DNA from: Xanthostigma xanthostigma
Lineage: Eukaryota > Arthropoda > Insecta > Raphidioptera > Raphidiidae
NCBI GenBank assembly: GCA_963575645.1
Contig: OY754464.1
Location: forward strand, 81,380,948-81,444,947
Direction: 5' to 3'
DNA length: 64,000 nt
Shown piece by piece: positions 41,337 to 53,149 of this stretch. The translations under genes and the position numbers were made by a program. Positions within the stretch are counted from its first letter, which is position 1; every line of letters begins with the position of its first letter. The notes beneath the pieces were generated by a model, which did no database searches, was not told the DNA's origin, and worked only from the letters and a program-made list of their open reading frames with translations.

Positions 41337-41405
41337 TTTTTTTGACGTGATAACGTCTTATAAATTGATGAAACACCGGCGTAAACCGACTTTACAGACA
41401 ACCAA
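41337..41405 (-). mobile_element. TTGGTTGTCTG element, 69-bp minimal copy
   Basis: Only the two ends remain: GACGTGATAACGTCTTATAA joined directly to GTAAACCGACTTTACAGACA. It defines the terminal sequences kept after an internal deletion. Confidence 0.75.
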
Positions 41406-41780
41406 ATTTTTAATTATTATTTTTAAGTAGTATCTGTATACCTATTATGCGCATATTTATAAAAGAAAAATAACATACAAAAAAACCTCCTTTTACAGAT
41501 TTATTAATAGTACTATTGATTGGCTTTATAGAATGTATGGAATCACATAACTGCACTAACTTAAAAAAGTAAATATAGTAGTTACGTACAGTATTAGGCA
41601 TTATGTATTTCTACGTTATCGACTTATCACCGAATATTGACACTGGAAAGCTGTAGAAGGCAAGCCATACATGTGCTAAATTATGCGCTAGAACAACGAC
41701 GTCAATGTCAATTTAATTCGCGAAACGAATTTAATGGGTGCCCGTGGCGTAATTGTTCTTATCTAACCGTCAGTCGACCC

Positions 41781-42347
41781 CAGCGTTGCCAGTTTTTTTT
41801 GCCAAGTCAGGATTTTGGAACTCTATGAGTAAAAACAGCGGGATTCTTTCGTCGAAAGCGGGACATAGTAAAAAAACGTATATAATCAGAAGTTTTCAAA
41901 TACCTATTTATCTTTTTATTTGAATTAAAATTACGTTTACGTGACAATAGATAGCAAAAATAGCCATAGAAAATGTATTTTAATAAAAATATAACATTTT
42001 AAATCAGATTTACCCTATCGTTAAATAGTTGAGTCTTATTCGTCTTCAGAATAAAAAAAAAAAAAAAAACAGAAATCAAAATCAAAAAAGTTTTATTCAA
42101 TAGAAAAATATGGCGTTTCAAACAATAGTCTGTGGAGTGAGTGTTACAAATTGCAACTTACAATAAGAGAATAGTTATTTATAAGAATTACTTATTCATG
42201 ATATTTCTGTGAAGATTTAACTTCTTTTAAAGTTATTCCCGAGTTAATATCCCCGAAAAGCGGGACTGAGCCTGTCCCGCGCGGGACATTTAATTTTGAT
42301 TTAAAAATCGGGACGTCCCGCCAAAATCGGGACGTCTGGCAACGCTG
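41781..42347 (-). mobile_element. hAT MITE with 8-bp target duplication, copy 2
   Basis: Inverted copy of 18529-19047 with the same 12-bp ends CAGCGTTGCCAG. Target duplication GTCGACCC at 41773-41780 and 42348-42355. Confidence 0.88.
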
Positions 42348-42723
42348 GTCGACCCACACGTTAAACTGTCCAAGCCAGAATATTATTGACTATTGTAATA
42401 TGACAACTAAGTAGGTAGTAGGTATTATATACAGTGAACTTTGCTTTCGATCTTTGAAGACCGTCAGAACCGAAGAGCAAATATTTTATCCGTTTCCCGC
42501 GCTTTTAAAAATCGACTCTGCAAGTTTGTACCTACATTGGATCGTCCCGATTTTTTGCTCTTTTGGTGCGGTGGATAGGAGTGATTCCGATCGGATATGG
42601 AAAAAGCATGACGGGAGTACTGAGAAGAGACGTAATACAACCGCGGCGTTAGAATAGAGGAATTTGTTAATTGGCTAACAGATGGCAGTTAAAAAAATAA
42701 TGAAAACAACAAATCTATGCTAA

Positions 42724-43200
42724 CTAGCGGTCCCGTCCGGTTTCACCCGGGTGTAAAAGAACGAATGGGGAAGGGAGGAACATGAGTACACACATTCATA
42801 TTAGTTTACCGAGATGAATGTTGTGTCCAAATTTCATGATGATCGGAGTTACCTATCAAAATTTTTTGTCGATAAAAAGCAGTATTTATACTTTTTTTAT
42901 TAACTAATATATTTTTTTCATTAATTAAATAAAATTAAAATAAATTTTAATGTAAGCCTTAGAAGAAAGCAATGTAGAAAATAAAAATGCATTCGCCCAA
43001 CGTAGGGCTCGAACCCACGACCCTGGTATTGACAGTCTTGTGCTCTACCGATCGCTCTAGCCGGCGTTGTATTCTTACATCGCTAATACGAGTATACTTA
43101 GTTAGTGCATTTCACCTGAATAGAAGCTTATTTTTTAGATACATTTGGAACATTTTTCATTAATGCTCCGCTCCTAATGATCGTAGCCTGATTTTATATA
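42724..43200 (-). mobile_element. Helitron, 5'-truncated, with tRNA-Lys-like insert
   Basis: 3' end (minus) at CTAG 42724-42727 with CACCCGGGTG hairpin. The tRNA-like sequence is at 43066-42994. The 5' part beyond 43200 is lost. Confidence 0.7.
42994..43066 (-). tRNA. tRNA-Lys-derived sequence, second copy
   Basis: Same altered anticodon loop (CTGTCAA) as at 29914, with an acceptor 5' strand CGCCGGC closer to tRNA-Lys. Non-functional by structure. Confidence 0.55.
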
Positions 43201-43239
43201 GAAAAAATATTTTCTGCCAATTTACGCCTGGCAGATGTG

Positions 43240-43520
43240 GAAAATAAATTTAAGCGAAATTCTAGTAATTAAATTTCGCCCTGCCAACTACCAAAATTCT
43301 AGTAAGTAGATATCGCCCTGTAACTAAATTTTGTCCTGTCATCTACTAAATTTCGCCCTGTCATCTAGTTGTCGCCCTTAACAAAAGCCAAGTTATAATC
43401 CAACGCATACACAAACCAAGCGTCACGCGCTGTCATCTAACGAAATACTATAGCAAATAAATTTCGTCCTGTTATTTAGATGTCGCCTTCAACTAAAGCC
43501 ACGTTTAATCCAACGCACGC
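43240..43520 (+). repeat. TTTCGCCCTGTCATCTA diverged direct repeats
   Basis: Two blocks of about 60 bp (43350-43410 and 43465-43520) share CCCTGTCATCTAGTTGTCGC-like sequence and AATCCAACGCA, plus several shorter partial units before them. Confidence 0.55.
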
Positions 43521-43920
43521 AAACGTAACGTCGTTCCATAATAGTGTCGCGCCAATTGCACGGTTTTACTCGCGTCATTAGATGTTGCTCGAACTTGTCT
43601 TTCGATAGATATGTATAGTTTTTCGCACGTGGGCTATTATCACGTTAAACTTTTCCAACTGTATAACGTGGATACCGGTTATAGAAATGTAAAAAAGTAA
43701 TTTTTAAGTGTTACAGCAACTTAAGATCCGTTTATTGGTTCAATTGATTGGACTGGTCAGTGATGAGCGGTCGTCACTGGAAGAACATTAGCTGAGATCC
43801 ATTCTATTAACCTCATTAAACCAAAATATATTATACTAAATAGTAATCAATTATCATAATATCTGCTACCAAGTGACAAAACCGCTTATGTAAAATTGAA
43901 AATTAAAAAAAAGCACAGTT

Positions 43921-44855
43921 TTTATTAGGGTTCCGTACCAGAAGGGTGCCCAATGGCTCCGCTTCCGTCCGTCTGTCTGTCTGTCAACGGGCTGTATCTG
44001 ATGTAATAGGTAGAGAATTGAAATTTTCACAGAGTGTGTATTTCTATTGCCGCTATAACAAAAAATAATGACAAACCTTTCTTATACACAATACATTCTA
44101 TACTATACATTACACAAACCGTAACGTAACAGTTCTAATACAAAGCAAGCGTCCGCTAACGGTGCGTTTATACAGCAGTATACTCGAACATTTATTAGAA
44201 TACAATTTTATTCAACTCATGCGCGTTATTCATGTTTTGTCATGCCTAAAAACCGAACCCTAAATAGCCATTTACCGACTGGTGACAATTACTTGTCATA
44301 ACTCAATGAAGATTCCTACTAGCTCGGCCATTGTGGAGTAATGAAAATAAACGTAACTATTTTCTGAGTCGTAACGAAATAGTAGGTAACAACAACTCCG
44401 TTGTTACCCATTGAGACTTAAATTGAGAGGCCGAATGTTTTCGACATGGAGTTTATTCATAACCGGCTAACCTCAAACCAAAACATTGAATCGTGCTGTT
44501 TGGTGCTGTTAGTATATTTTTTATAAAGAAATAAATAGATATTTACAACATCTCATTATAATTAAAACATGAATAACGCGCAATTGTTGAATAAAATTAT
44601 GGGCGCAACTTGTAGGCTAAGTCATGACCTGTCAGCGCCATGAATGACTTAGACTACTAGTTACGCCAATAACTAATAATGAACTCTCGCATGCAGCACG
44701 ACACGACCGCTAGGCTCTCAGATATAGCCACGTTATATACAGTACAGTTTAGTCCATCTGAACTCATTGCAGTTATACACTGGAGACAACAGTTTTCCAA
44801 CGGCAAAGCGGAAAAAAATCTTCGTGACTCGATTCCCGTGATGGACGAAATATGT
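43921..44855 (+). repeat. GGGTTCCGTACC repeat, copy 2, split by insertion
   Basis: Matches 17461-17985 up to 44216 and again from about 44676; the gap is the 459-bp element below. The 138-codon open frame at 44679-45095 is repeat sequence. Confidence 0.68.
44217..44675 (+). mobile_element. TTTATTCAACTCATGCGCG element, copy 1
   Basis: Contains the inverted pair CGCGTTATTCATGTTTTG / AAAACATGAATAACGCG, and a second pair GGCGCAACTTGTAGGCTAAG / CTTAGACTACTAGTTACGCC. Nearly identical to 52148-52625. Confidence 0.75.
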
Positions 44856-45158
44856 ATAATAAACAGAGAAATAATTACTCAAATCAGTTTAGCAGTTTCT
44901 AAAATTTGCGTGCGCAAACACACGACACCCCTTTATAAATTAGCGCCTATATTTATACGCAAATTAATTTATGAAATCTTTACTCTCTTCGAATCATTCT
45001 ACATGTGTTTAATTTGTAAGTCAGACGGTGCACTCCTGGTCGTCTATTTATATTTCAATTTAACGAACTTCAATTTATTAATCAATAATCAATAAACATT
45101 AGTTTCGTTGAACTATGTAGTATTTTGTTAAACGTTATAAAATAACATCTATTCTTTA

Positions 45159-45503
45159 TCTATACTAATATAAAAAGAGTTTGTTTGTTTGAACGCGATA
45201 ATCTCAGGAACTACTGGTTCGAATTGAAGAAAAATGTTTTTGTTGGATAGTCCATTTATCCAGGAAGGCTATAGGCTATATAATATCACGCTACGACCAA
45301 TAGGAGCGGAGCATCAATGAAAAATGTTGCAAAATGTAAATCAAAATGTGTCCGTTCGACAAAAACTTTTGAACGGTAACTCCGATCATCATGAAATTTG
45401 GACATAACATTCATCTCGGTAAACTAAGATGAACGTGCGTACTATAATGTCCCTCCCCCCATTCGTTCTTTTGCACCCGAGTGAAACCGGGCGGGACGGC
45501 TAG
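45159..45503 (+). mobile_element. Helitron, complete short copy
   Basis: A|TCTATACTAATATAAAAAGA start and GGGACGGCTAG|T end, inserted between A and T. No tRNA-like insert. Confidence 0.78.
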
Positions 45504-46366
45504 TAATAAATAAAATTATCGACCTTTATTGGAGATAATTAAACAAAGATTTGTCTATTCCTTATAGTTGTCGAGCGTCTGTAAACTACAATCGGAGAAT
45601 CTCGTTAGAGATTCTCTTCTGTGCTAATATCTTATACACTTATACAGTGTCAAAAAATCAACAAAACGTGTTTTTTCCGTTTTATACACTTTTATTTTTT
45701 ATTTTTGGGGGTATTAATCGTAAACGGCTGAACCGATTTTAATTAAACTTGATACAATATCAATTATTGATATAAAAATTTTAGTTGAGATACTTTTTAC
45801 CCGACTATGTTCGAAGAAAGTTAGGTTTTCGGTCAAAAAAAAAAATCGTTGTTCACACCAAAATTTAGGGTGGGGGGCTCCTCATTGCCCCCCCCCCCCA
45901 ATATGGACGCCCTTGGATCACTGTCTAGAATTTACGAACTGAACTAGACAGTTATTAAACAATAATTATTTAATCAATACAAAATTTGAAAAACAAAACA
46001 TTTCCCAATTTCATTTCCGTGATTTCAAACACTTCTATTGGGTATGTTTTTTAATTGAACTTTTTACAGTAAAAACGCACTGAAAAAGTATCATGCGATA
46101 ACAATTATTCTTGCACGCAAATATGCGAATTGCGAGTACCTATCTGAGAAATAATTATAATGCATTTTTTCACACAAGTCACAAAACCGGCTTGTATAAG
46201 GTCACTCTTCACTTCTAGTTTTTTTTTAACATTGTGAAATGAAAGGAAAATCAAATATCAGATAAATGCAACTTTGTTTTACATACGCTATACTGGTCTA
46301 ATAAAATAAATTTTTGGCTGGCGAGGTATTTTAGACAAACCCTTTAAGTATGTTATCAAAGTATTT
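45504..46366. other. No gene seen
   Basis: AT-rich. A short hairpin GAGAATCTCGTTAGAGATTC lies at 45596-45615 and a C run at about 45888-45899. Confidence 0.35.
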
Positions 46367-46571
46367 TTTTGACGTGATAACGTCGTATAAATTGATGAAA
46401 CACCAGCTGCACGCACGAAAAAGTGTAACGTTCCGCCTGACCCTGTGCGTGCAAGCGAGAGCGCAGTATGCTTCGGCCCAAGTTTGACAGCTACTAAAAT
46501 TTAGGTTATGTATTACGGAATACGTTATCACGTAAAACTATCGTCCGTAAACCGACTTTACAGACAACCAA
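46367..46571 (-). mobile_element. TTGGTTGTCTG element, short inverted copy
   Basis: Complement of 24497-24710 including TGTCAAACTTGGGCCGAAGC, without the minisatellite. Confidence 0.75.
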
Positions 46572-46982
46572 TTTTTTTTTTCAGCAAATTGTTTCATCGA
46601 ATTTTGTCAAATAATTGAAAACCTACGCAGTGCTCCAATGTAGAGCTATACATAAATGATTGTTAAAGTACTTAAAATATTTTTGGAACACACGTACTTA
46701 ATACTTCAAGAAAATGATACTTTTTCATCTGCAATTGGTTTCATATCATTTGCTTGTCCCAGTCAAAAGTTACAGCCATTTCCGTACAGCGCGCGCGCTC
46801 CCGCAATTGCAATCTGAGCAGGCGATCGACGCGTGTCAATTTATGACCTTAGCAAATTTTTGCTCGCTCGAATTTCATGTGAAAATGTTTCCTTCGTCAA
46901 ATTTTCCGTTCTTTCCAATGGCGCTATTCATATTTTTCTAAAAATGAGTCGGGAAGGAGATATTGTCAGAAAACTGTTTTTA

Positions 46983-47015
46983 GGCGCCATTTTTCCAATA
47001 TGGCGGCGCGAGCGC
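46983..47015. promoter_or_regulatory. YY1-like GCGCCAT...ATGGCGGC cluster
   Basis: GGCGCCATTTTTCCAATATG followed by GCGGCGCGAGCGC in an otherwise AT-rich region. AATATGGCGGC resembles YY1-type initiator motifs common at metazoan housekeeping promoters. It lies upstream of SERAC1 exon 1, but no transcript start is shown. Confidence 0.2.
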
Positions 47016-47492
47016 AAAGATACGAGGTGGAAATTCGGAAAGAGCGCATCGAAATCTATAAAATTACCCTGAAAACTTTACAGGTAACCTCTTTTATCGG
47101 GACCAAATGACTGTAGGTACTAGTATGGAAAAATGAAAATTCTTGACTCGAAAAGGAAAATGAGTACGATTGTATTATTTAAAATGAGAATATAACAACT
47201 GCAGTAATTAATATTAGTCAGTATCGTGTAACTTACACGTGACTCGATACTGTAACGTGTGGTCGTACTCCCCCTCCACCCCCCCGGCCGGGCGCTCTCC
47301 TATAACGTTATTAAATACCTATTATTAGTTCCCTACAACTTGACAACGTGCTAACCGTTTCAATCACGTGAAACCTTTGACCATACAAACATGGACCTCT
47401 CAAGTTCCAAACATGACGCGTATACAATACGCACAGAAGCACAGACGTAAATAAGCGCAACTACATATTATGTTGACATTTTCATTTATAAA

Positions 47493-47960
47493 TACAGTGT
47501 AAACTCTATATAGCGGCATTCAAGTGACTGTGCACTTTTTGGCGTTATTGAGAGTTGTCGTTAAACGGAGAGAAGAAATAATCCATTAATATTTTTTTAC
47601 TATAATATAACATTTACAACTGACCAACAAACATTCATGCTATCATAAATTACAGCATCACTTATCTTTTCTTCCGTCTCTATTGCGCGTATTAATAAAA
47701 CTTTTTCGTCAATAGACAAAGATTTTCTTTTACTCGCCATGTTCACAGTTTGCAAGTTTGTGGGCAACTAAGAATATGATAACTTATCGATAAGCAGCTT
47801 AGAGATAATCCTAACAAACAAAAGAACGAATTTCTTACAATCTTCGGTACGTATGACGCCGACAACAAAGCAACAAAATAACAAATTATTGCTTAATGAT
47901 GGCGTATTGTTGTCGTTATTTAGAGTGGGTGTGTCGTTATTTAGAGTGTATCATTGTATG
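47493..47960. mobile_element. Pogo-like MITE, diverged
   Basis: Left end TACAGTGTAAACTCTATATA; the right end is degraded and duplicated (GTCGTTATTTAGAGTG twice, at about 47913 and 47931). Confidence 0.5.
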
Positions 47961-48244
47961 AGCAACAAGGTAAACCAACTAGAGTTTATCATTTATAATA
48001 TGTATATTCGTTAGGTGCTAGTGTGTGTTTTCTATTAAATGATACGACTTGAGCAGTTCATGACTGTATGGTCGAAGATCAGATGAAACAGAATATACTC
48101 ATACAAAATTAAACGTTCATTACGACCACAGAACAGTCAATTATTTTATAATAGGTCTATGAATCTCCAACTGCCACTCAATGATGATACCTACTAATAT
48201 TGTCGCAATCAGCATTTTAGAATATCGTGTATCACATGTATAGT

Positions 48245-48655
48245 TTTCTCATATATCTATTAATTAACTATATGAATCATAGCCTATCTACTCAATGTGC
48301 GGTGAGTGAACGCGACAAAGCGTATCGAAAATATATCGGCGTCTCTTTCTTCGATGTAATTCCCTGATTTCTCAGAAGATAGGATTGGTTGATGTACTTG
48401 CATTCAATCTGAATAAAGTATCTCTGTTTCAAAAACTTTGTCTTTTTCTATGACGTTAACATGGGCGTACCCAGCTTTTGGCACAGGAGGGAGCAAATTA
48501 GAAATTTCTTAAGCCGGGTCCCGCGTGCTTGTTTTGCCCTCCTGGATACGCCAGTGCTTATGGCGTAAAAAAAGACAGAAGTATATGTTTGCACCCTAAT
48601 AGTTCGATTGCGATTTTATTCTTATGCTCAGTATAGAGTAAAAGTATAAGGGTTT
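48245..48655 (+). repeat. Dispersed repeat, copy 2 (pair with 16035)
   Basis: Retains about 40 bp missing in copy 1 (GCCCTCCTGGATACGCCAGT), which completes a short hAT-like segment with CATGGGCGTACCCAG. Confidence 0.65.
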
Positions 48656-49378
48656 TCTAAACACGCACCGCGACTGTCTGTGTGTCACAAATCATAATAA
48701 TTGAACTAATAAAAGTTAATTGTGAACTAACACGTAATTTAAAATGAGGCGTCAAGAGAGCGTTCACTTCGACAACAGTCAATGCCTAATTCCAAATTCT
48801 TTGAAAAGAAGAACCAACCTTTAACAAGCTAATACTCCGTTACTATTGGGTCTAGTGACATTCATAAAAAACTTATTTTCAGAGTTATGTTATTCATGCA
48901 AAACCGTCTGAAAACGTAGTTTTTGTTGTTGAAAAATTGACGTTTCCACTCTCGAATAAGTCGAAAAGTATTGACTTTCAGTAAAAACTTTATAAAACAA
49001 AAGTTGCTTAGAATTAGTCAATTTATCCAGTCCCATACTTATTTTTAATAAAAAAAATTTCATCCTCGAGAATGGGTGGCGTCCACCCCCAAGGTAAAAG
49101 CGACCTTCGGCACATTGACAACTTTGAAGTAGAGGGTAAGTAGAACCTACAGCCAAATTTTGGTGCTAATCGGTGCTGTTTGGTAGAATTTTCAGGTTTA
49201 GCCGTTTTTTCTGTGCACTGACTGGGCTATAAATAAAATCCCCCGACTTAACATTTCACTTACCATTTCAACCCACAAGTGGGGAATGGTACTAGTTTTG
49301 GTCAAAAATCACAATATCTTCTCGTTTTGAGGTTCCCGAACCCAAAAAACACATTTTTGGAAAAACCCTGTTCGTCTG
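48656..49378. other. No gene seen
   Basis: Contains an 88-codon minus-strand open frame (48890-49156) with no recognised similarity. Confidence 0.3.
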
Positions 49379-49381
49379 TTA

Positions 49382-50157
49382 AGGTCGCTGCACATGAGGC
49401 TAGAAACGATGCTAGATTCCTTGCTAGATTTGCCAGTTGCCTACTATAGTTTTCTAGCGTTGGTTTTCCTTGATTGCCGTTAAGTGCTCGTTTCACACGA
49501 GACTATTTTTCAAGCTTGTTTTGTGGATAGATCTGGCGCGCTCGCAATGACAGTTCGAATATAAACACAGAGTAAAACGTGTCTGTTGTCTGACTCTGAG
49601 CAGAATGACGCCATGTTGGTTTGTGGGCGTTTGTTCAGGTGCCCACGCGACAAATTACTGCTTTCTGATTGGTTCTTGCTCATTCCTAGCAGCAAATCTA
49701 GCAGGGAAAATAGCCCCTGTTCTATTTTTTAAAAACCTATCTTGTGATCTAGCAGCCCAGCCCGCAGTGACGTCATTTCTACTTTCGTATAGTACGCGCC
49801 ACGAATCAAGCCTCGGAAGTTAGATGCGAATGCGGGCTTGCGCTTGTACAAACCCGTAACTCAACAAAACTAAAATAGCAATAACAACTTGCCAATAGCG
49901 TACTCGACTGTATAACTTTAAAGCAGGAAAGCGACAAGTGATAAAGGCAACGAGCGATCACGGCCAATCACCGACGAGCGCACGTTCCGTGCAGGTAGCT
50001 AGGAGGTGGTGGGAGTCACAACGGCTCTAAAATGTGCCTTTGCGACGCTGTTTGTGACTAACTTCCGAACCTTTTAGATCCGTGGCGCGTAATATACCTA
50101 GCCCAACGGCTAGCAGAACTCCTAGCAGCATTTCTATAGCCTCATGTGCAGCGGCCG
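49382..50157. mobile_element. Harbinger-like MITE with TTA flanks, split by another MITE
   Basis: Ends AGGTCGCTGCACATGAGGC and GCCTCATGTGCAGCGGCCG, flanked by TTA at 49379-49381 and 50158-50160. The GCGCCACGGATC MITE (49789-50096) sits inside. It has many CTAGC words and a relative at 53150-53520. Confidence 0.68.
49789..50096 (-). mobile_element. GCGCCACGGATC MITE, copy 3
   Basis: Inverted relative to copy 1, nested in the preceding element. Confidence 0.75.
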
Positions 50158-50160
50158 TTA

Positions 50161-51430
50161 GTCTGTAAGCACGATACAGTATGGTGTTTACTTTTCTAAC
50201 AAAGCGCTTCCACGAGTTATTTTTACAAGACACAAGTCAACTTAGTGTGACGGAGTGATATCACCGCTAACACGTGCTTGGCAAACACCATCGATCTGAA
50301 TCACATTGTTCTATAATAACCAGACGCGGCTTTGTTCGAATGCTATTTTGTTTACATTTAAGCGAAATAAAAATTCCCGCGGGCTAATAATACGATATGA
50401 ACAAAGTGTTAAGACAACAACAAAATTCCAGCCAATTGGGCGCCATTAACATTTGACACACAAAATAAAATTTCTGTTAAAGCGTGCGGTGACGCGGATA
50501 ACGGCTAGTACTAAATATTATGATATGCACGGTTTCCTACATAATATCGTCGTTGGTTCTGTAATAGCTCTTATGTGCATAATTGGCAGATTTTACGTGC
50601 GTCTTAAATGAAAAGATTCAGAAAACGGAGCTCTATACATTAGTAGGTAATACCTCCAAATTAATTTTACATACAAGGGGAAGTAACTCTTATGTGAAAA
50701 CTGAAAAGCTGTATCAAATAATTCCCCCCATGTGCCAATAAAACCGAAATTAACGTTAAATATTTTTTAAGAAAATACTTCGTCTTAATTAAACACGTAG
50801 GTATAGTGAAGATAAATATGAATTAGTAATATACCTCTGAAATTGCTAGTTCTTACCATCCATTGCTGAAAAAAACACTTTTTGGCCTTTCCTGCAAATT
50901 TTACTTTTTGCACATACTTAAGAGGTATTACAGAACCAACGACGATATGTTAACACGTCATGTAAAAATTAATCGAAGCATGCTTGTCAACTATCTAATT
51001 TCTTTTTGACTGCAGATCTACAGAACAACACAACAGCTGATTTTTTTTATTTTCAAAATATTTCCGAAACTATTTGGTTAAGAAAAAAAATTTTAACAAA
51101 ACTTTCATGAAATAATAAATAGAATCATAAGCCATTGTGGAAAGTATATCATTATCATATAAAAACACCATTATAGCATATATTTCTTCTGCGCATGCGC
51201 CGATTTTCCCGAAAAACAACAGGACTCTTCATACTTGCATACCAAACATCCCCCCCAAATTTGGTTTCAATCCGCTCATCCGTTTGACCTGTATCGCGCT
51301 CACAGACTAACAGACGCACAGAGTTTTTTCCAAAAATATGTTTTCTGGATTCGGGTGACCTCAAAACGAAAAAATATTGTAAACTTTTGAAAAATGATTT
51401 TTGACCTAAACTAGTATCATTCCCCACTTG
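50161..51430. repeat. LINE-like 3' region, copy 2
   Basis: The second half (from about 50945) parallels 20325-20755, with GCGCATGCGCCGATTTTCCC and AAATTTGGTTTCAATCCGCT. GACGCGGATAACGGCTAG at 50492 is a Helitron-like 3' end. The first half holds nothing recognised. Confidence 0.45.
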
Positions 51431-51628
51431 TGAGTTGAAATGGTAAAAGAGTCAAATACTATTAAAACGATGCCATTGTTGAATTGACTTACTGGAATGT
51501 CTTAGCAATAATTTAGCCTCGTGTAAATGCCGCAAAAGGCGGCGTTCATGTTGGAGCTGCGATAAACTATAAGAGCGAAGATAGCATCAAAGCAAAGAAA
51601 AGTAAAGCAGTAGTTTAGACCTGTATGT

Positions 51629-52101
51629 TTATATTGGAGCAGAGAGGTGAGCGACGCTTTTTGCTTGATAAGAGCGATAAGAGCGACGAGAAGTAGCGGT
51701 GTATATTTCTTTGCGTTTATCAGGGATTATTTTAGCACGTGTTTTCGAATCATTTGTTATTTTGTATAGTAATTTCCTAATATGGATGTGGATAAACTTA
51801 TTCCAGAAGTGTTCTTCAGGAATTATTGGCCGGGCATTACAGTTGCTCCATGTTTTCTCTATTGATCCAGAAATTTGGAATACAATATAATCAAAAGTTT
51901 CTGGTTTCATCCGCATATACTCAAAAAATTTTGAAGGAAACTTTCTCAGGTCGCTATATTATACAAGTGATGGTATTCTCCAAATTTAAATCTACTCGCA
52001 TTAATTGGATGTGCACTATATCTCCGTTTCTGTCGGTTATTAATATACCATATGACAGTATTTGAGGACAACAGGTATTCTTCTTCTTCGGTATCACTCA
52101 T
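51629..52101 (-). pseudogene. PIF/Harbinger transposase N-terminal remnant, frameshifted
   Basis: ATG at 52101 opens MSDTEEEEYLLSSNTVIWYI, ...SRFKFGEYHHLYN. The frame then breaks at a TGA near 51946 and resumes in another frame as LRKFPSKFFEYMRMKPETFD, ...IPEEHF. The FxxYxRM.P.TFDYI...I block is the start of the Harbinger nuclease domain (DDE_Tnp_4). No DDE catalytic part follows. It lies inside an element with ends at about 51540 and 52789. Dead copy. Confidence 0.78.
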
Positions 52102-52147
52102 TTTATACCTATTATTTTAGTTGTAGGTATAACTGCAACGATTATTA

Positions 52148-52625
52148 TTTTATTCAACTCATGCGCGTTATTCATGTTTTATCATGCCTAAAAACCGAAC
52201 CCTAAATAGCCATTTACCGACTGGTGACAATTACTTGTCATAACTCAATGAAGATTCCTGCTGGCTCGACCATTGTGGAGTAATGAAAATAAACGTAACT
52301 ATTTTCTGAGCCGTAACGAAATAGTAGGTAACAACAACTCCCTGTTTTTACCCATTGAGGCTAAAATTGAGAGGCCGAATGTTTTCGACATGGAGTTTAT
52401 TCATAACCGGCTAACCTCAAACCAAAACATTGAATCGTGCTGTTTGGTGCTGTTAGTATTGACAGTTTTTTTTATAAAGAAATAAATAGATATTTACAAC
52501 ATCTCATTATAATTAAAACATGAATAACGCGCAATTGTTGAATAAAATTATGGGCGCAACTTGTAGGCTAAGTCATGACCTGTCAGCGCGATGAATGACT
52601 TAGACTACTAGTTACGCCAATAACT
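52148..52625 (+). mobile_element. TTTATTCAACTCATGCGCG element, copy 2, inside Harbinger element
   Basis: Nearly identical to 44217-44675 in the same orientation, inserted 47 bases upstream of the transposase start codon. Confidence 0.75.
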
Positions 52626-52812
52626 ATTACAACTTTAATATAATTTAAAAAGTGAAGAGTTTCAGATACTGATCTTTGATCGCTGCTTCAACATGTACAC
52701 AAAAAAGAACGACATATTTTCGACGCTCTTATCAACGCTGTTAACGCTGCTCTTATAGCTTTTATCGCAGCTCCAACATGAACGCGGCCTAAGAAACAAA
52801 TGACAAACTTAC

Positions 52813-53040
52813 GTAACGGACACGTGCTGATTTTGTTTCACTGCTACAATGTTGTCGCTTGTAGACGAAGTTTCCGACGAAGACGGCGGCAATAACGTCG
52901 CAACGTCGGGCGTCGTAGCAGTCAAGGTCGTGTCCGACAGCGACGGCGCCTGTTGCAAGTCCTCCTCAACTTGGGACGGCCCGCTGCCGCTGTCATTGAC
53001 ATCGACGGACGTCAAGGTCGAACAGCAAGGCGACGAAATG
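52813..53040 (-). CDS. Ser/Thr/Asp-rich coding exon, probably 5' part of SERAC1 or an unknown gene
   Basis: 228-nt exon between acceptor CATGTAG and donor TTAC|GTAAGT. It is open in one frame and encodes an acidic, Ser/Thr-rich disordered segment (TSVDVNDSGSGPSQVEEDLQ..., ...SETSSTSDNIVAVKQNQ). Codon use is GC-richer than the surroundings, as in SERAC1 exon 1. It leaves two bases (AC) over. SERAC1 exon 1 begins AAAAATG, so joining gives Thr-Lys-Met in frame with the SERAC1 start. Strand and phase therefore fit a SERAC1 upstream exon 18.6 kb away. I do not recognise the protein segment itself, and it could belong to another minus-strand gene. Confidence 0.5.
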
Positions 53041-53149
53041 CTACATGGAAAATAAATAAAACACTGTTACGCAACTAAAATGGTTAAAAAACTGTTTTTC
53101 AGAATTCTTTTTTCTTTTCGAGATCATCAACTACAAATTTATCTTGAAT

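Larger units (their letters stand above)
51540..52792 (-). mobile_element. PIF/Harbinger element with a nested second repeat
   Basis: Inverted ends: GGCGTTCATGTTGGAGCTGC at the left and its complement GCAGCTCCAACATGAACGCG at the right, continuing into GCGATAAA. It encodes the decayed transposase above. A 478-bp repeat (52148-52625) has inserted between the transposase start and the right end. The 3-bp target duplication is no longer clear. Confidence 0.65.

Noticed and set aside
44679..45095. 138-codon open frame on the plus strand
   Set aside because: Its first half is the GGGTTCCGTACC repeat, shared with 17770-17980; no conserved domain seen.
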